Below are positions 1 through 8,141 of a DNA stretch of 64,000 nt, one piece after another (position 1 is the stretch's first letter; each line of letters begins with the position of its first letter). The position numbers and the translations under genes are program-made. A model generated the notes under the pieces. The model was not told where the DNA came from. It did not search any database and saw nothing but the letters and a program-made list of their open reading frames with translations. Origin of the DNA: DASUPK01 sp963743575 (GTDB lineage Bacteria; Actinomycetota; Thermoleophilia; Solirubrobacterales; 70-9). Location: assembly GCA_963743575.1 (NCBI GenBank), contig CAVUQC010000007.1:620001-684000 (forward strand). Reading direction: 5' to 3'.

Positions 1-14
1 CCAAACGTGCTCGC

Positions 15-1136
15 TCAGCCCAGGCCGCGCAGGCACTGCGACTCGGGCATCGCCTTGAGCCGCTTCAGCGTGTTGTTCTCGATCTGACGGATCCGTTCAC
101 GGGTCACGCCGAAGGCCGTACCGACCTCCTCGAGCGTCATCGGCTGGCGCCCACCGAGCCCGTAGCGCAGTTCCAGCACCTCGCGGTCCCGGGACGGCAG
201 GGCCGCCAGGGCCCTCGCAACGTCCTCCCGCTGCAGGTTGTCCGAGGCCGTCTCGAACGGCGATTCGGTCTGCTCGTCCGCCACGAAGTCCCCCAATTCG
301 GAATCGTCCTCGTCGCCGACCGGCTTCTCCAGCGAAACCGGCATCTGGCTAACCCTGAGGATCTCGCGGACCTCGCGAGCGGTCCAGCCCAGCTCCGCGC
401 CGATCTCCGCCCGCTCCGGCTCCCGACCCAGCCGCTGCACCAGGCTCCGCTCGACGTGCACGACCCGGTTCAGCTTCTCGACCATGTGAACCGGAATTCG
501 AATCGTCCTCGACTTGTCGGCCAGTGACCTGGTCACCGCCTGGCGAATCCACCAGGTGGCATAGGTCGAGAACTTGTACCCCCGCCGGTAGTCGAACTTC
601 TCGACGGCGCGAATCAACCCCAGCGAGCCCTCCTGAATCAGGTCGAGGAAGCTCAGCCCTCGTCCGAGATAAGACTTGGATATCGAAACGACCAGCCGCA
701 GGTTCGCCTCGACCATGTGCCGCTTCGCGGCCATGTCACCCCGCTCGATCCGCTTCGCCAGCGCGACCTCCTGGTCGGCGGTGAGCAGATCCACGGTTCC
801 GATCGAGCGCAGATAGAGCCGCAGCGAGTCCAGGCTCGGCTCGACCGTCAGATCCAGCTCCTGCTTCTTCCCGTTCCCATTGGAGGCACCGTCGCCCTTG
901 CCCTCCTTGTAGGCCGTGACACCGTCGGCGGCGATCACGTCCACACCCTGCTCGACGAGATGGCTGTGCAGCTCGGACACCTGTTCCTTGGTGACCTCCA
1001 CCTCCTCGAGCGTCGAGGCGATCTCCTCGAACGTCAGATAACCCCGCTCGGTCCCAGTTGCGATCAGACCGCGCAGCTCCTCCCTCCCCTCGAAGGGCTG
1101 CTCCTCGGCGATCGCGGCTTCGCGAATAGACGCCAT
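15..1136 (-). CDS. rpoD: RNA polymerase primary-type sigma factor (sigma-70 family)
   Basis: The protein (373 aa) directs core RNA polymerase to promoters. A short region 1.1-like helical segment lies at residues 15-70, followed by a Lys/Gly/Asn-rich linker (76-95). Region 1.2 is at about 100-133. Regions 2.1-2.4 (140-218) include the promoter-melting and -10 recognition segment YKFSTYATWWIRQAV. Region 3 follows at 219-295, and the region 4 helix-turn-helix at about 315-362 contains TLEEVGTAFGVTRERIRQIE. This complete set fits a group 1 or 2 sigma factor; at this length it could be a secondary paralogue of the housekeeping factor. A GGAGGAG Shine-Dalgarno stands about 7 bases before the ATG. 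It is divergent from folE2. Confidence 0.93.
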   Translation of the reverse strand: MASIREAAIAEEQPFEGREELRGLIATGTERGYLTFEEIASTLEEVEVTKEQVSELHSHLVEQGVDVIAADGVTAYKEGKGDGASNGNGKKQELDLTVEPSLDSLRLYLRSIGTVDLLTADQEVALAKRIERGDMAAKRHMVEANLRLVVSISKSYLGRGLSFLDLIQEGSLGLIRAVEKFDYRRGYKFSTYATWWIRQAVTRSLADKSRTIRIPVHMVEKLNRVVHVERSLVQRLGREPERAEIGAELGWTAREVREILRVSQMPVSLEKPVGDEDDSELGDFVADEQTESPFETASDNLQREDVARALAALPSRDREVLELRYGLGGRQPMTLEEVGTAFGVTRERIRQIENNTLKRLKAMPESQCLRGLG

Positions 1137-1214
1137 CTCTCTCTCTCCTCCTCCCGGACTCCCGGACCGCCCGATCCCTCCCCTAAAAAGGGACCTAAGC
1201 GAAAAGCGAGCGGG

Positions 1215-1220
1215 AGTATA
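1215..1220 (-). promoter_or_regulatory. -10 element for the sigma-factor gene
   Basis: TATACT on the minus strand, about 79 bases before the rpoD ATG. The mRNA would carry a leader of about 70 bases holding a short CCCT/AGGG hairpin and a strong GGAGGAG ribosome site. An imperfect GAGTC...GACTC inverted repeat lies just upstream (1231-1247). No clear -35 was seen. Confidence 0.45.
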
Positions 1221-1287
1221 CGGGCGGGCTGAGTCGCTAGTTGACTCACTTTTCAGGCAATTTCCGGACCCGGCGATTTCGGCCCGC

Positions 1288-1293
1288 CATACT
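1288..1293 (+). promoter_or_regulatory. -10 element, leaderless type, for folE2
   Basis: CATACT lies 7 bases before the ATG at 1301, and transcription should begin at or next to the start codon. This placement supports 1301 rather than an earlier in-frame start at 1241. Confidence 0.45.
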
Positions 1294-1300
1294 GGACGGG

Positions 1301-2329
1301 ATGGCCGAACCGCTCCAGACCGTCACACCCCCGGGCCGCGACGCCCAGGCCGAGACCCCGGCAACCAGGGTCAGCCTCTCCCGCGTCGGCGTCGTCGGTG
1401 TCGAGAAGATCATCCGCGTCTGCGCATCCCAGAACGGCGGAGACGCGACCGACGAGTCCCTCTACCACGCCGACCTCGAATGCTTCGTCGACCTCAACCC
1501 GGAGCAGGCCGGTGTCCACATGTCCCGCTTCGAAGAGGTCGTCAACGAGGCCATCGACACCGTCGTCCTCGGTGAAGCCCTCCGAGCCGAGGGTCTCGCG
1601 GCCCACATCGCCGAGCATGTCCGAGAGCGCCAGGGCGGCATCCGCGCCGAGGTCAAGATCGCGGCCCGCTACCCCGAGACGGTCCCGGCCCCGGTCTCCG
1701 GCCTTCCCACCCAGGAGCTGTACACCCTCTTCGGCACCGCCGTCGCGTCCGACCGCGGCACCAGGACCCTGATCGGCGTCGAGGCGCAGGGGATGACCGC
1801 CTGCCCGTGTGCCCAGGGTCTGGTCGAGGACGGAGCTCGCGAGCGCCTCACCGAGGAGGGCTTCGGCGCCGAGGACATCGACCGCATCGTCGACGCCGTC
1901 CCCCTCGCCACCCATAACCAGCGCGGCATCGGCACCCTCTACATCGGGACTCCCGAGAACTCCGGCGTGGACATCGACGCCCGCCGGCTCCTCCGCATCG
2001 TCGAGAGCTCCATGTCATCCGAGATCTACGAGCTGATGAAGCGAGCCGATGAGCGGGCCGTGGTCGAAAAAGCCCATGCCAACCCCCGCTTCGTCGAGGA
2101 CTGCGTCCGCGAGATGATCCGGCAGGTGACCGAGACCTTCCCCGAGCTCCGCGACGGCGCCTTCGTCCACTCCCGCCAGGAGAACCTCGAGACGATCCAC
2201 CGCCACAACGTGGTCGCCGAGCGCTATGGCCTGCTATCGGAGATCGTCGGCGAGCTCCAGAACGGCACCCACTCCCGCCACCACACCACGATGCGGGAGT
2301 GGCTCGAGGCTCCCTCTGCCGCGAACTAG
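1301..2329 (+). CDS. folE2: GTP cyclohydrolase I, type IB (FolE2/MptA family)
   Basis: This enzyme converts GTP to 7,8-dihydroneopterin triphosphate, the first step of tetrahydrofolate synthesis, and replaces the unrelated FolE in many bacteria. The 342-residue protein carries the family's MTACPCAQG motif (Cys near residues 168 and 170, the metal-binding/catalytic cysteine region), an early GVHMSRFEE segment and a later THNQRG motif. The length is typical of the family. The start at 1301 was chosen because the N-terminal extension from 1241 looks non-coding and a -10 box sits 7 bases before 1301. The stop overlaps the pgsA stop by four bases (convergent). Confidence 0.9.
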   Translation: MAEPLQTVTPPGRDAQAETPATRVSLSRVGVVGVEKIIRVCASQNGGDATDESLYHADLECFVDLNPEQAGVHMSRFEEVVNEAIDTVVLGEALRAEGLAAHIAEHVRERQGGIRAEVKIAARYPETVPAPVSGLPTQELYTLFGTAVASDRGTRTLIGVEAQGMTACPCAQGLVEDGARERLTEEGFGAEDIDRIVDAVPLATHNQRGIGTLYIGTPENSGVDIDARRLLRIVESSMSSEIYELMKRADERAVVEKAHANPRFVEDCVREMIRQVTETFPELRDGAFVHSRQENLETIHRHNVVAERYGLLSEIVGELQNGTHSRHHTTMREWLEAPSAAN

Positions 2330-2883
2330 GTCTTCGCGGCCCGCTTCGCCGCGCTCGACTCCATCATCCGCCTGAACCCGAAGAAGTAGTCCACGCCGCT
2401 GATCACCGTGGCCGCCACCGCGGCATAGACGAGCAGATTCACTCCGAGCGGGGCCGGATTGACGGCGATCAGACAGATGATCGCGGCCACCTGAAGGATC
2501 GTCTTGATCTTGCCGAGCCAGCTGGCCTGAATCACCACCCCCTGCTCCGCCGCCACCAGCCGGAGCCCGGTGACAGCGAACTCGCGGGCGATGATCACCA
2601 TCGCGATCCAGGCGGCCAGGCGGTCGAGCGACACCAGCGCGATCAGCGACGCCGCGATCAGCAGCTTGTCCGCGATCGGGTCCATCAGCTTGCCGAACGT
2701 CGTGACGGCCCCGCGTGATCGCGCGATGTAGCCGTCCAGCGTGTCGGTCAGCGCGGCCAGCGCGAACACCCCCGCCGCGATCGCATCCCCATTGGGCGTC
2801 TCGTCCAGCAGCGCGACGACCACCACCGGCACGAGCAGGATCCGGATCAGCGTCAGCGCGTTCGGCAGGTTGAGCTGGAACAC
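2326..2883 (-). CDS. pgsA: CDP-diacylglycerol--glycerol-3-phosphate 3-phosphatidyltransferase
   Basis: This integral-membrane CDP-alcohol phosphatidyltransferase (185 aa) makes phosphatidylglycerol phosphate from CDP-diacylglycerol and glycerol-3-phosphate. The complete signature D47..D50-G51..A54-R55........G64...D68...D72 is present, which supplies the metal ions and catalytic base. About five hydrophobic segments surround it, starting with one at residues 8-27. The N-terminal LPNALTLIRI is typical of PgsA. A GTG start is supported by a -10 box 6 bases upstream. Other CDP-alcohol transferases (phosphatidylinositol-phosphate or cardiolipin synthases) share the motif, but length and N-terminus favour PgsA. 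Confidence 0.88.
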   Translation of the reverse strand: MFQLNLPNALTLIRILLVPVVVVALLDETPNGDAIAAGVFALAALTDTLDGYIARSRGAVTTFGKLMDPIADKLLIAASLIALVSLDRLAAWIAMVIIAREFAVTGLRLVAAEQGVVIQASWLGKIKTILQVAAIICLIAVNPAPLGVNLLVYAAVAATVISGVDYFFGFRRMMESSAAKRAAKT

Positions 2884-2889
2884 GAGCCA

Positions 2890-2895
2890 AGTATC
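2890..2895 (-). promoter_or_regulatory. -10 element, leaderless type, for pgsA
   Basis: GATACT on the minus strand, 6 bases before the GTG start of pgsA, with no Shine-Dalgarno between them. The same hexamer precedes both SnoaL-like genes in this window. Confidence 0.45.
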
Positions 2896-2901
2896 GCTGG
2901 C

Positions 2902-3609
2902 TCAGGCGGACGCGAGCGCCTCGGCGCGCTCAAAGACCTCATCCAGCATCGGCTCGGTCAGGCGGCCGGTGAAGGTGTTCTGCTGGGAGGGGTGGAAGCA
3001 ACCGACCATCGCCCACTCCCTGCGCCGCCGCCCCTCGCCCGTCTTCAGCCGCGCCTCCGCCCCATGCCCGAACTTCGGCCGCGGCCGCGGCAGCTCCGCC
3101 CCCAACTCGGCCAGTGCCAGCAGCGCTCCGGTCCACGCGTAGGACCCGAGCGCCACCACCACCCGGGCCGAGCGCAGCAGCCTCAGCTCTCGCACCAGAT
3201 ACGGCAGGCAGTTGTCCCGCTCCTCGGTCGTCGGCCGGTTCTGCGGCGGCGGGCAGCGGTTCACCGCGGTGACGTACGCGCCGCGCAGCCGCAACCCGTC
3301 ATCGCGGCTCACCGACTCCGGCTGATTGGCGAGGCCGGCTCGAAAGAGCGCCGCATACAGCCAGTCGCCTGAGCGATCGCCGGTGAACACCCGCCCGGTC
3401 CGGTTGCCGCCGTGAGCCGCCGGCGCCAGCCCCACGACGGCGATCCGCGCCCTCGCATCCCCGAACCCGGGCAACGGCCTCGCCCAGTAGCGCTCCCCGC
3501 GATAGCGGCGCGGCGGCTCGGCCGCACATCTCTCGCGCCACTCGACGAGCCGAGGGCAGCGTGTGCACGAGGTGATCTCCGCCGCGAGGCCGCGGACCGT
3601 CTCCGTCAA
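2902..3609 (-). CDS. Uracil-DNA glycosylase, family 5 (UDGb-like)
   Basis: This DNA-repair enzyme excises uracil and related deaminated bases. In the 235-residue protein, candidate [4Fe-4S] ligands are C15, C18, C119 and C134. The family 5 active-site motif GLAPAAHGGNRTG is at about residues 60-72, followed by VFTGDRSGDWL, and the second motif CFHPSQQN is at 204-211. The GLAPA sequence, with Ala-Pro-Ala rather than the acidic residue of family 4 (GEAPG), points to UDGb. The TTG start overlaps the stop of the upstream epimerase gene (TTGA), so the two are probably co-transcribed despite unrelated roles. Confidence 0.86.
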   Translation of the reverse strand: MTETVRGLAAEITSCTRCPRLVEWRERCAAEPPRRYRGERYWARPLPGFGDARARIAVVGLAPAAHGGNRTGRVFTGDRSGDWLYAALFRAGLANQPESVSRDDGLRLRGAYVTAVNRCPPPQNRPTTEERDNCLPYLVRELRLLRSARVVVALGSYAWTGALLALAELGAELPRPRPKFGHGAEARLKTGEGRRRREWAMVGCFHPSQQNTFTGRLTEPMLDEVFERAEALASA

Positions 3610-4577
3610 GCGGAGGAGCCGGCCGTGGCCAGGCCGGCAGCGCGGAAGGACTCGATCGTCCGGTCCAATCCCTCGTCCAGGGGCGTCTCGGCCTCGAAGC
3701 CGATCAGCTCCTTCGCCCGGCTCACATCGAGGTAGCGCTTCGGCTGCCCGTCGGGGCGGGAGTCGTCCCAGACCGTCTTCCCCTCGAAGCCGGCCAGCTT
3801 CTCGATCGTCTCCGCCAGCTCGCGAATGCTCGTCTCCCTGCCCGTGCCGATGTTGACCGGGTCGGAGATGTCGAGCTTCTCCGCGCAGAGAACCAGCGCC
3901 CGCGCCGCATCGTCCACGTAGAGGAACTCGCGCGAGGGCTTTCCGGTCCCCCAGAGGACGACCTCCGCATCGCCCCGTTCCGCGGCGAGCACGTACTTGT
4001 GGATCATCGCCGCGATCACGTGCGAATCCTCGAGGTCGAAGTTGTCACCGGGGCCGTAGAGATTCGCCATCACCGGGGCACACGAATCGAGCCCGTACTG
4101 GCGCCGGTACGCGTCGCTCAGCACGAGGAGCATCTTCTTCGCCAGCCCGTAGGGCGCGTTCGACTCCTCCGGATAGCCATCCCAGATGTTCTCCTCAGCG
4201 AATGGGACCGGCGTGATCTTCGGGTACGCGCACACCGAGCAGGCCGCGACCAGCTTCTCGGCGCCCAGCTCCCGGCAGGCCTCGAAGACGTTCAGCCCCA
4301 TCGACAGGTTGTCGTTCGCGAGCGGACCCGGGTTGCGGCGGTTGTAGCCGATGCCCCCCACGTTGGCGGCCAGATGCAGCACCACCTGGGCACCCCGCAG
4401 GGCGTCGAAGCACGCGGCCCGGTCGCGCAGGTCGTGCTCTGCAGAGCGAACGACCCGCACCTCCGCGCCCAGCTCCTCGAGCAGGGCGACGGTGGGGCGT
4501 CCGAGGAAGCCGGCACCGCCGGTCACCGCGACCGACTTGCCGGACCAGAACCCAGGATCTGGTCGCGAGGAGGCCAT
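3606..4577 (-). CDS. fcl: GDP-L-fucose synthase-like NAD(P)-dependent epimerase/reductase
   Basis: The protein (323 aa) is an extended short-chain dehydrogenase. The Rossmann glycine motif TGGAGFLG is at residues 19-26, catalytic Ser is near 114 in SVCAYPK, and Tyr143/Lys147 lie in PYGLAKK. The AANVGGIGYN segment and the ENIWDGYPEESNAPYG stretch are characteristic of GDP-fucose synthases, which epimerise and reduce GDP-4-keto-6-deoxy-mannose. Two GDP-mannose 4,6-dehydratases elsewhere in the window could supply that substrate. It has its own likely leaderless promoter and stands at the edge of the glycan region. A related nucleotide-sugar epimerase with different specificity cannot be excluded. 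Confidence 0.75.
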   Translation of the reverse strand: MASSRPDPGFWSGKSVAVTGGAGFLGRPTVALLEELGAEVRVVRSAEHDLRDRAACFDALRGAQVVLHLAANVGGIGYNRRNPGPLANDNLSMGLNVFEACRELGAEKLVAACSVCAYPKITPVPFAEENIWDGYPEESNAPYGLAKKMLLVLSDAYRRQYGLDSCAPVMANLYGPGDNFDLEDSHVIAAMIHKYVLAAERGDAEVVLWGTGKPSREFLYVDDAARALVLCAEKLDISDPVNIGTGRETSIRELAETIEKLAGFEGKTVWDDSRPDGQPKRYLDVSRAKELIGFEAETPLDEGLDRTIESFRAAGLATAGSSA

Positions 4578-4583
4578 GGCCGA

Positions 4584-4589
4584 AGGCTA
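4584..4589 (-). promoter_or_regulatory. -10 element, leaderless type, for the fucose-synthase-like gene
   Basis: TAGCCT on the minus strand, 6 bases before the ATG at 4577, in the 9-base gap after the upstream glycosyltransferase stop. Confidence 0.4.
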
Positions 4590-5528
4590 GCGTCCGCTCC
4601 CGGGCCGCAGAGCGCGCAGGCGACCGGCAATGCGACCCAGCAAGGGGACCGCGGGACGCCTGAAGAAGCGCGACGCGAGCGCATCGGCCTGCTCATCGCG
4701 ACTCACCTGAGCGGGGTGATCGAGCGGGAACTCGATTCCCTCGAGTGGCCGGCCCGCGATCCCGAGCGGGTCGGCCGTCGCGTTCGTCGCGTCCTCGCTG
4801 AAGCCGATGTTGGAGATCAGGTTCCGATTCGGATTGACGCTGAGCAATCCCCGGCTGAGGCCGACGTAGCTCCACTGGGCATCCCAGTTGTCGATCTCCG
4901 GCGAGTGGTCCCAGACCCACCCCCAGTAACGACGCTCGTCCTCCTCCTCGAACATCCGCCGCAGCCGCGCCGCGCGCTCGGTCTCACTGTCCGAACGCCA
5001 GTCCGAAAGATCGACGTCATAGAGCTCCCAGGCGCGCCTCCAGCTCGCCCAGCCCCAGACATGGGGATAGCGGGAGAAGTGGTAGCTGGCCCCGGACGGC
5101 GCGGTACGCAGCAGCTGGCTCCCGGTGATGTGGACGATGCGCTCGTCGTCGCGATAGCGGTCCAGCAACTCGGCGCAGTAGGGGAAGAAGCCCGGGGTAG
5201 GCAGGCAGTCGTCCTCCAGCACGATCGCCTCCTCCGACTCCTCAAAGACGCGGTCGAGCCCGCTGGGTATCCGCCGCTTCAGACCGAGGTTCCGATCGGC
5301 GAAGTCCCTGATCACCTCGCAGTCCCAGTCGACCCGCTCCACCACCGCCCTGGCCTGCTCGCACCCGCGCAAGTCCTCCTCGTTGCCGGGCCGCGGCCCA
5401 TCGGCGATCAGGAAGAGCCGGCGCGGACGGGCCTCCCGGATCCTCTCGAAGACGCGCGCCGTCTCCTCCGGGCGGCGGAAGAGAAGCAGCGCAACCGGCG
5501 TCTCGAGCCCCTGATCGGCGCGCGCCAT
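4587..5528 (-). CDS. Glycosyltransferase, GT-A fold (HlpA-like)
   Basis: This is a cytoplasmic sugar transferase of 313 residues. It begins with PVALLLFRRPEETARVFERI and has an LFLIADGPR strand-loop, an NLGLKRRIPSG segment near residue 80 and the acidic metal-binding motif VLEDDCLP at 103-110, followed by FFPYCAELL. This order is typical of the family A glycosyltransferases once called hemolytic protein HlpA-like. The start at 5528 was chosen because its ATG overlaps the upstream gene's TGA (ATGA), giving translational coupling. Donor and acceptor sugars cannot be read from the sequence. Confidence 0.75.
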   Translation of the reverse strand: MARADQGLETPVALLLFRRPEETARVFERIREARPRRLFLIADGPRPGNEEDLRGCEQARAVVERVDWDCEVIRDFADRNLGLKRRIPSGLDRVFEESEEAIVLEDDCLPTPGFFPYCAELLDRYRDDERIVHITGSQLLRTAPSGASYHFSRYPHVWGWASWRRAWELYDVDLSDWRSDSETERAARLRRMFEEEDERRYWGWVWDHSPEIDNWDAQWSYVGLSRGLLSVNPNRNLISNIGFSEDATNATADPLGIAGRPLEGIEFPLDHPAQVSRDEQADALASRFFRRPAVPLLGRIAGRLRALRPGSGR

Positions 5529-6532
5529 CACAGCAACCGCCCGATCCGGCTCGGGAACGGATACCCGGTGCTGATCTGCGCGGCGAAGGCGGCCGGCGCC
5601 AACTCCCGGCGGCGCTGGAGCGCCCGCCGCTTCCGCATCGTCCCGGGGATCATCCGCAGGAACGACGCGAAGGCGCGCAGCACCCTGCCGGCATAGCCCT
5701 CCCGTCGCCCCGCCATCAGCGCTCCCCAGGCATACAGCGCGATCTTCGGCAGCGAACGCCAAAGCACGGAGGCCGGCAGGTCCTTGAACACCGTGACGAG
5801 CCCGTTCCGCACGAGGTAGAAGCGCGGCAGCTCCGTCGAGGGCCCCACCGTCCCGCCCCGGACGTGAAAGGCCTTCGGCTGCGGCACGCACAACCCCGAG
5901 TACCCGAGCAGCAGCATCCGCAGGCAGACGTCGCCGTCCTCGCAGTAGAGGAAGTAGTCCTCGTCGAAGCGGCCCGCGCGGTCGAGCGCCTCGCGGCGGT
6001 AGAGCGCCGCGGCGGCGGAGACGACCGGCGTCGCCCGGCGTTCGTCGTACTGTCCCTCATCGCGCTCGTCGAGCCCGCGCGGTTCGAACCGGCCGCACGT
6101 GTAGAAGTCATGCCCCACTTGCTCGATGACATCGCGATCGTCGAACCGCATGATCTTGCCGGTGACGAAGCCGAGGCGCGCATCGCGCTCGAGCTCTCCG
6201 ACGAGCAACTCGAGCCAATCCGGTGAGAGCTCGATGTCGGTGTTGAGGAGGGCGACGTACGAGCCCCCGGCGGCGGTGATGCCGGGGTTGACGGCACCCG
6301 AGAAGCCCCGGTTCTCACCCAGCTCGATCACCCTCGCCTCCGGCCAGTGCTCCCGCAGATGCGCGACCGAGTCGTCCGAAGACCCGTTGTCGACCACCAC
6401 GACCTCGAAGTCACGGAAGCTCTGCCCGGCCAGCGTGTCCCGGATCATGTCCAGGAAGATCAGCCCGTCGCGGGGCGTCGCGCCGTCGCGATTCGGGATC
6501 ACGATGGACACCTTGGGATCGGGGGCGGCCAT
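5528..6532 (-). CDS. GT2 family glycosyltransferase (rhamnosyltransferase-like)
   Basis: This protein (334 aa) has a GT-A domain: VSIVIPNRDG at the N-terminus, VVVVDNGSSDDS at about 45-56, ENRGFSGAVNPG near 74-84 and the nucleotide-binding NTDIE at about 97-101. A later YFLYCEDGDVCLRM segment corresponds to the acceptor/catalytic ED motif. The C-terminal third is basic and partly hydrophobic, suggesting membrane association. It starts the minus-strand operon running through the next gene and is divergent from the GT4 gene at 6560, with only 27 bases between the two starts. Rhamnosyltransferase identity is an inference from similarity to the WbbL/RfbN group. Confidence 0.8.
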   Translation of the reverse strand: MAAPDPKVSIVIPNRDGATPRDGLIFLDMIRDTLAGQSFRDFEVVVVDNGSSDDSVAHLREHWPEARVIELGENRGFSGAVNPGITAAGGSYVALLNTDIELSPDWLELLVGELERDARLGFVTGKIMRFDDRDVIEQVGHDFYTCGRFEPRGLDERDEGQYDERRATPVVSAAAALYRREALDRAGRFDEDYFLYCEDGDVCLRMLLLGYSGLCVPQPKAFHVRGGTVGPSTELPRFYLVRNGLVTVFKDLPASVLWRSLPKIALYAWGALMAGRREGYAGRVLRAFASFLRMIPGTMRKRRALQRRRELAPAAFAAQISTGYPFPSRIGRLL

Positions 6533-6559
6533 GTCGTCGGCGTGTATAGCGGGGCGGGC

Positions 6560-7792
6560 ATGAGCGCGCTGCGAGTCTGCATCGACGCCCGTTTCGGCAG
6601 CGGCCAATTCGGCGGCGTCGAGCAGGTGGTGATCGGCGTGGCGTCCGGGCTCTCGCAGCTCGACGACGGCGACGAGGAGTACCTCTTCCTCACCCATCCG
6701 GAGCAAGAGGAGTGGCTCCTCCCGTACCTGTCCGGCCCGTGCCGGACGCTCCACCCGCGGGCGTCCTACGCGCGGCGGCGCGCACGGGCCATCCGCGGCG
6801 GCCTGCTCGAGCGCATCCCCCGAGTCGGGCGCCGGTTCGCGGTCCGGCGGTCCGACGGGACGATCGAAGCGGCGGGCATCGACGTCGTCCACTTCCCCTT
6901 TCAGGACGCGTTCATCACCGACGTCCCGAGCGTCTACCAGCCCCACGACCTACAGCACCTGCATTTGCCGGAGAACTTCCCGGAGTGGCTCCACAAGCGC
7001 CGTGAGAAGGTCTATCGCACACATTGCGAGCGGGCCGCGGCGGTCGTGATGATGACCTCATGGGGGCGCCGAGACATGATCGAGAACTACCGGCTCCCCG
7101 ACGACAAGGTCTGGGTCGTCCCCGGTGCCTCGGTGTTGCATTCGTACCCCGAGTCCTCCCCCGGGGAGCTCAAGGAGATCGGGGCGCGCCTCGGCCTCCC
7201 CGCGTCGTACCTCTACTACCCGGCCCACCCGTGGCCGCACAAGAATCACGAGGGGCTGCTCGCCGCCCTGGCAGCGATCCGCGAGCGAACCGGGACGGCG
7301 ATCCCGCTCGTTTGCTCCGGTGCGGTCCCGGAGGCCTACGCCCGAATCCGGACTCGAGCCCGAGAGCTCGGGCTGGAAGCGACCACGCTCTTCCCAGGGT
7401 TCGTCAGCCCCAAGGAGCTCCGGGGGATCTACGAGCTGGCGACGGCGATGGCCTTCCCGAGCCGCTTCGAGGGATGGGGACTGCCGGTCTGCGAGGCGTT
7501 TTCGGTCGGTCTCCCGATCGCGTCGTCCACCGCGACCGGCCTACCGAAGCTGGTGGGCGAGGCCGGCCTGATGTTCGATCCCGACAACGTCGAGCAGATG
7601 GCCGACGCCGTGCAGCGGCTCTGGGAGGACGGGGAGCTGCGCCGCGAGCTCGCGGAAAGCGGCCGTCGTCGTGGAGCGGAGTTCAGCTGGGACCGCACCG
7701 CGCGGCTGTTCCGCGCTCACTACCGGCGGATCGGCGGGCGGAGCCTTGCAGAGGAAGACCGTATCCTTTTGGCGGCTCCCCCTCCCGCCTGA
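6560..7792 (+). CDS. GT4-type glycosyltransferase
   Basis: This GT-B enzyme (410 aa) starts MSALRVCIDARF and has a GGVEQVV loop. The C-terminal donor-binding domain shows YLYYPAHPWPHKNHEGLL, LFPGFVSPKELRGIYELA and the E-x7-E signature region in FPSRFEGWGLPVCEAF, all characteristic of retaining GT4 enzymes. The start at 6560 lies where similarity to GT4 N-termini begins. It heads a four-gene plus-strand operon (6560-10315) that ends with a GDP-mannose 4,6-dehydratase, so a GDP-deoxyhexose donor is a reasonable guess. Confidence 0.82.
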   Translation: MSALRVCIDARFGSGQFGGVEQVVIGVASGLSQLDDGDEEYLFLTHPEQEEWLLPYLSGPCRTLHPRASYARRRARAIRGGLLERIPRVGRRFAVRRSDGTIEAAGIDVVHFPFQDAFITDVPSVYQPHDLQHLHLPENFPEWLHKRREKVYRTHCERAAAVVMMTSWGRRDMIENYRLPDDKVWVVPGASVLHSYPESSPGELKEIGARLGLPASYLYYPAHPWPHKNHEGLLAALAAIRERTGTAIPLVCSGAVPEAYARIRTRARELGLEATTLFPGFVSPKELRGIYELATAMAFPSRFEGWGLPVCEAFSVGLPIASSTATGLPKLVGEAGLMFDPDNVEQMADAVQRLWEDGELRRELAESGRRRGAEFSWDRTARLFRAHYRRIGGRSLAEEDRILLAAPPPA

Positions 7793-7811
7793 ACGCAGGC
7801 CTTTTCTCGAC

Positions 7812-8138
7812 GTGGACACCGGATCTTCCGACAAGGGCGCAACCTCAGGACTCCAGCGCGCGCTGGTGGGCCTTCTCGCCGCACTGCGACGGGCCCTGAG
7901 CACGATCAACCAGGTCGTCTTCCGCGACCGCCTGCAGCACATCGATCAGCAGACGGAGCGACTGGGCTCGGCCTCGGTCGAGGCGGTGACCCACCTCGGC
8001 GGCGAGGTCCGGGCTCTCGATAACCGGCTCGCGGCGATCGAGCGCGAGCTCACCGCACTTCGCGAGCTCCTGGAGCGCCGCGAGGGCTCCGGCGCGGGCG
8101 ACGACGAGCCCGTCGAGGCCCGTCCCCACGCCGGCTAA
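7812..8138 (+). CDS. Small coiled-coil protein of unknown function
   Basis: I do not recognise this family. The 108-residue product from a GTG start has a short hydrophobic or amphipathic stretch (LQRALVGLLAALRRAL, about residues 14-29). A long heptad-like helix follows from about residue 40 to 95 (EVRALDNRLAAIERELTALRE), and the tail is acidic. It sits three bases before the next glycosyltransferase and 19 bases after the previous one, so it is probably co-translated with them. It could be a scaffold or chain-length partner of the neighbouring enzymes, but this is speculation. The exact start is uncertain because no good ribosome site was seen. Confidence 0.55.
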   Translation: MDTGSSDKGATSGLQRALVGLLAALRRALSTINQVVFRDRLQHIDQQTERLGSASVEAVTHLGGEVRALDNRLAAIERELTALRELLERREGSGAGDDEPVEARPHAG

Positions 8139-8141
8139 CTG

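Noticed and set aside
1241..1300. N-terminal extension of FolE2 from 1241
   Set aside because: The added residues do not resemble FolE2, and the promoter -10 box falls inside this stretch, so translation should start at 1301.
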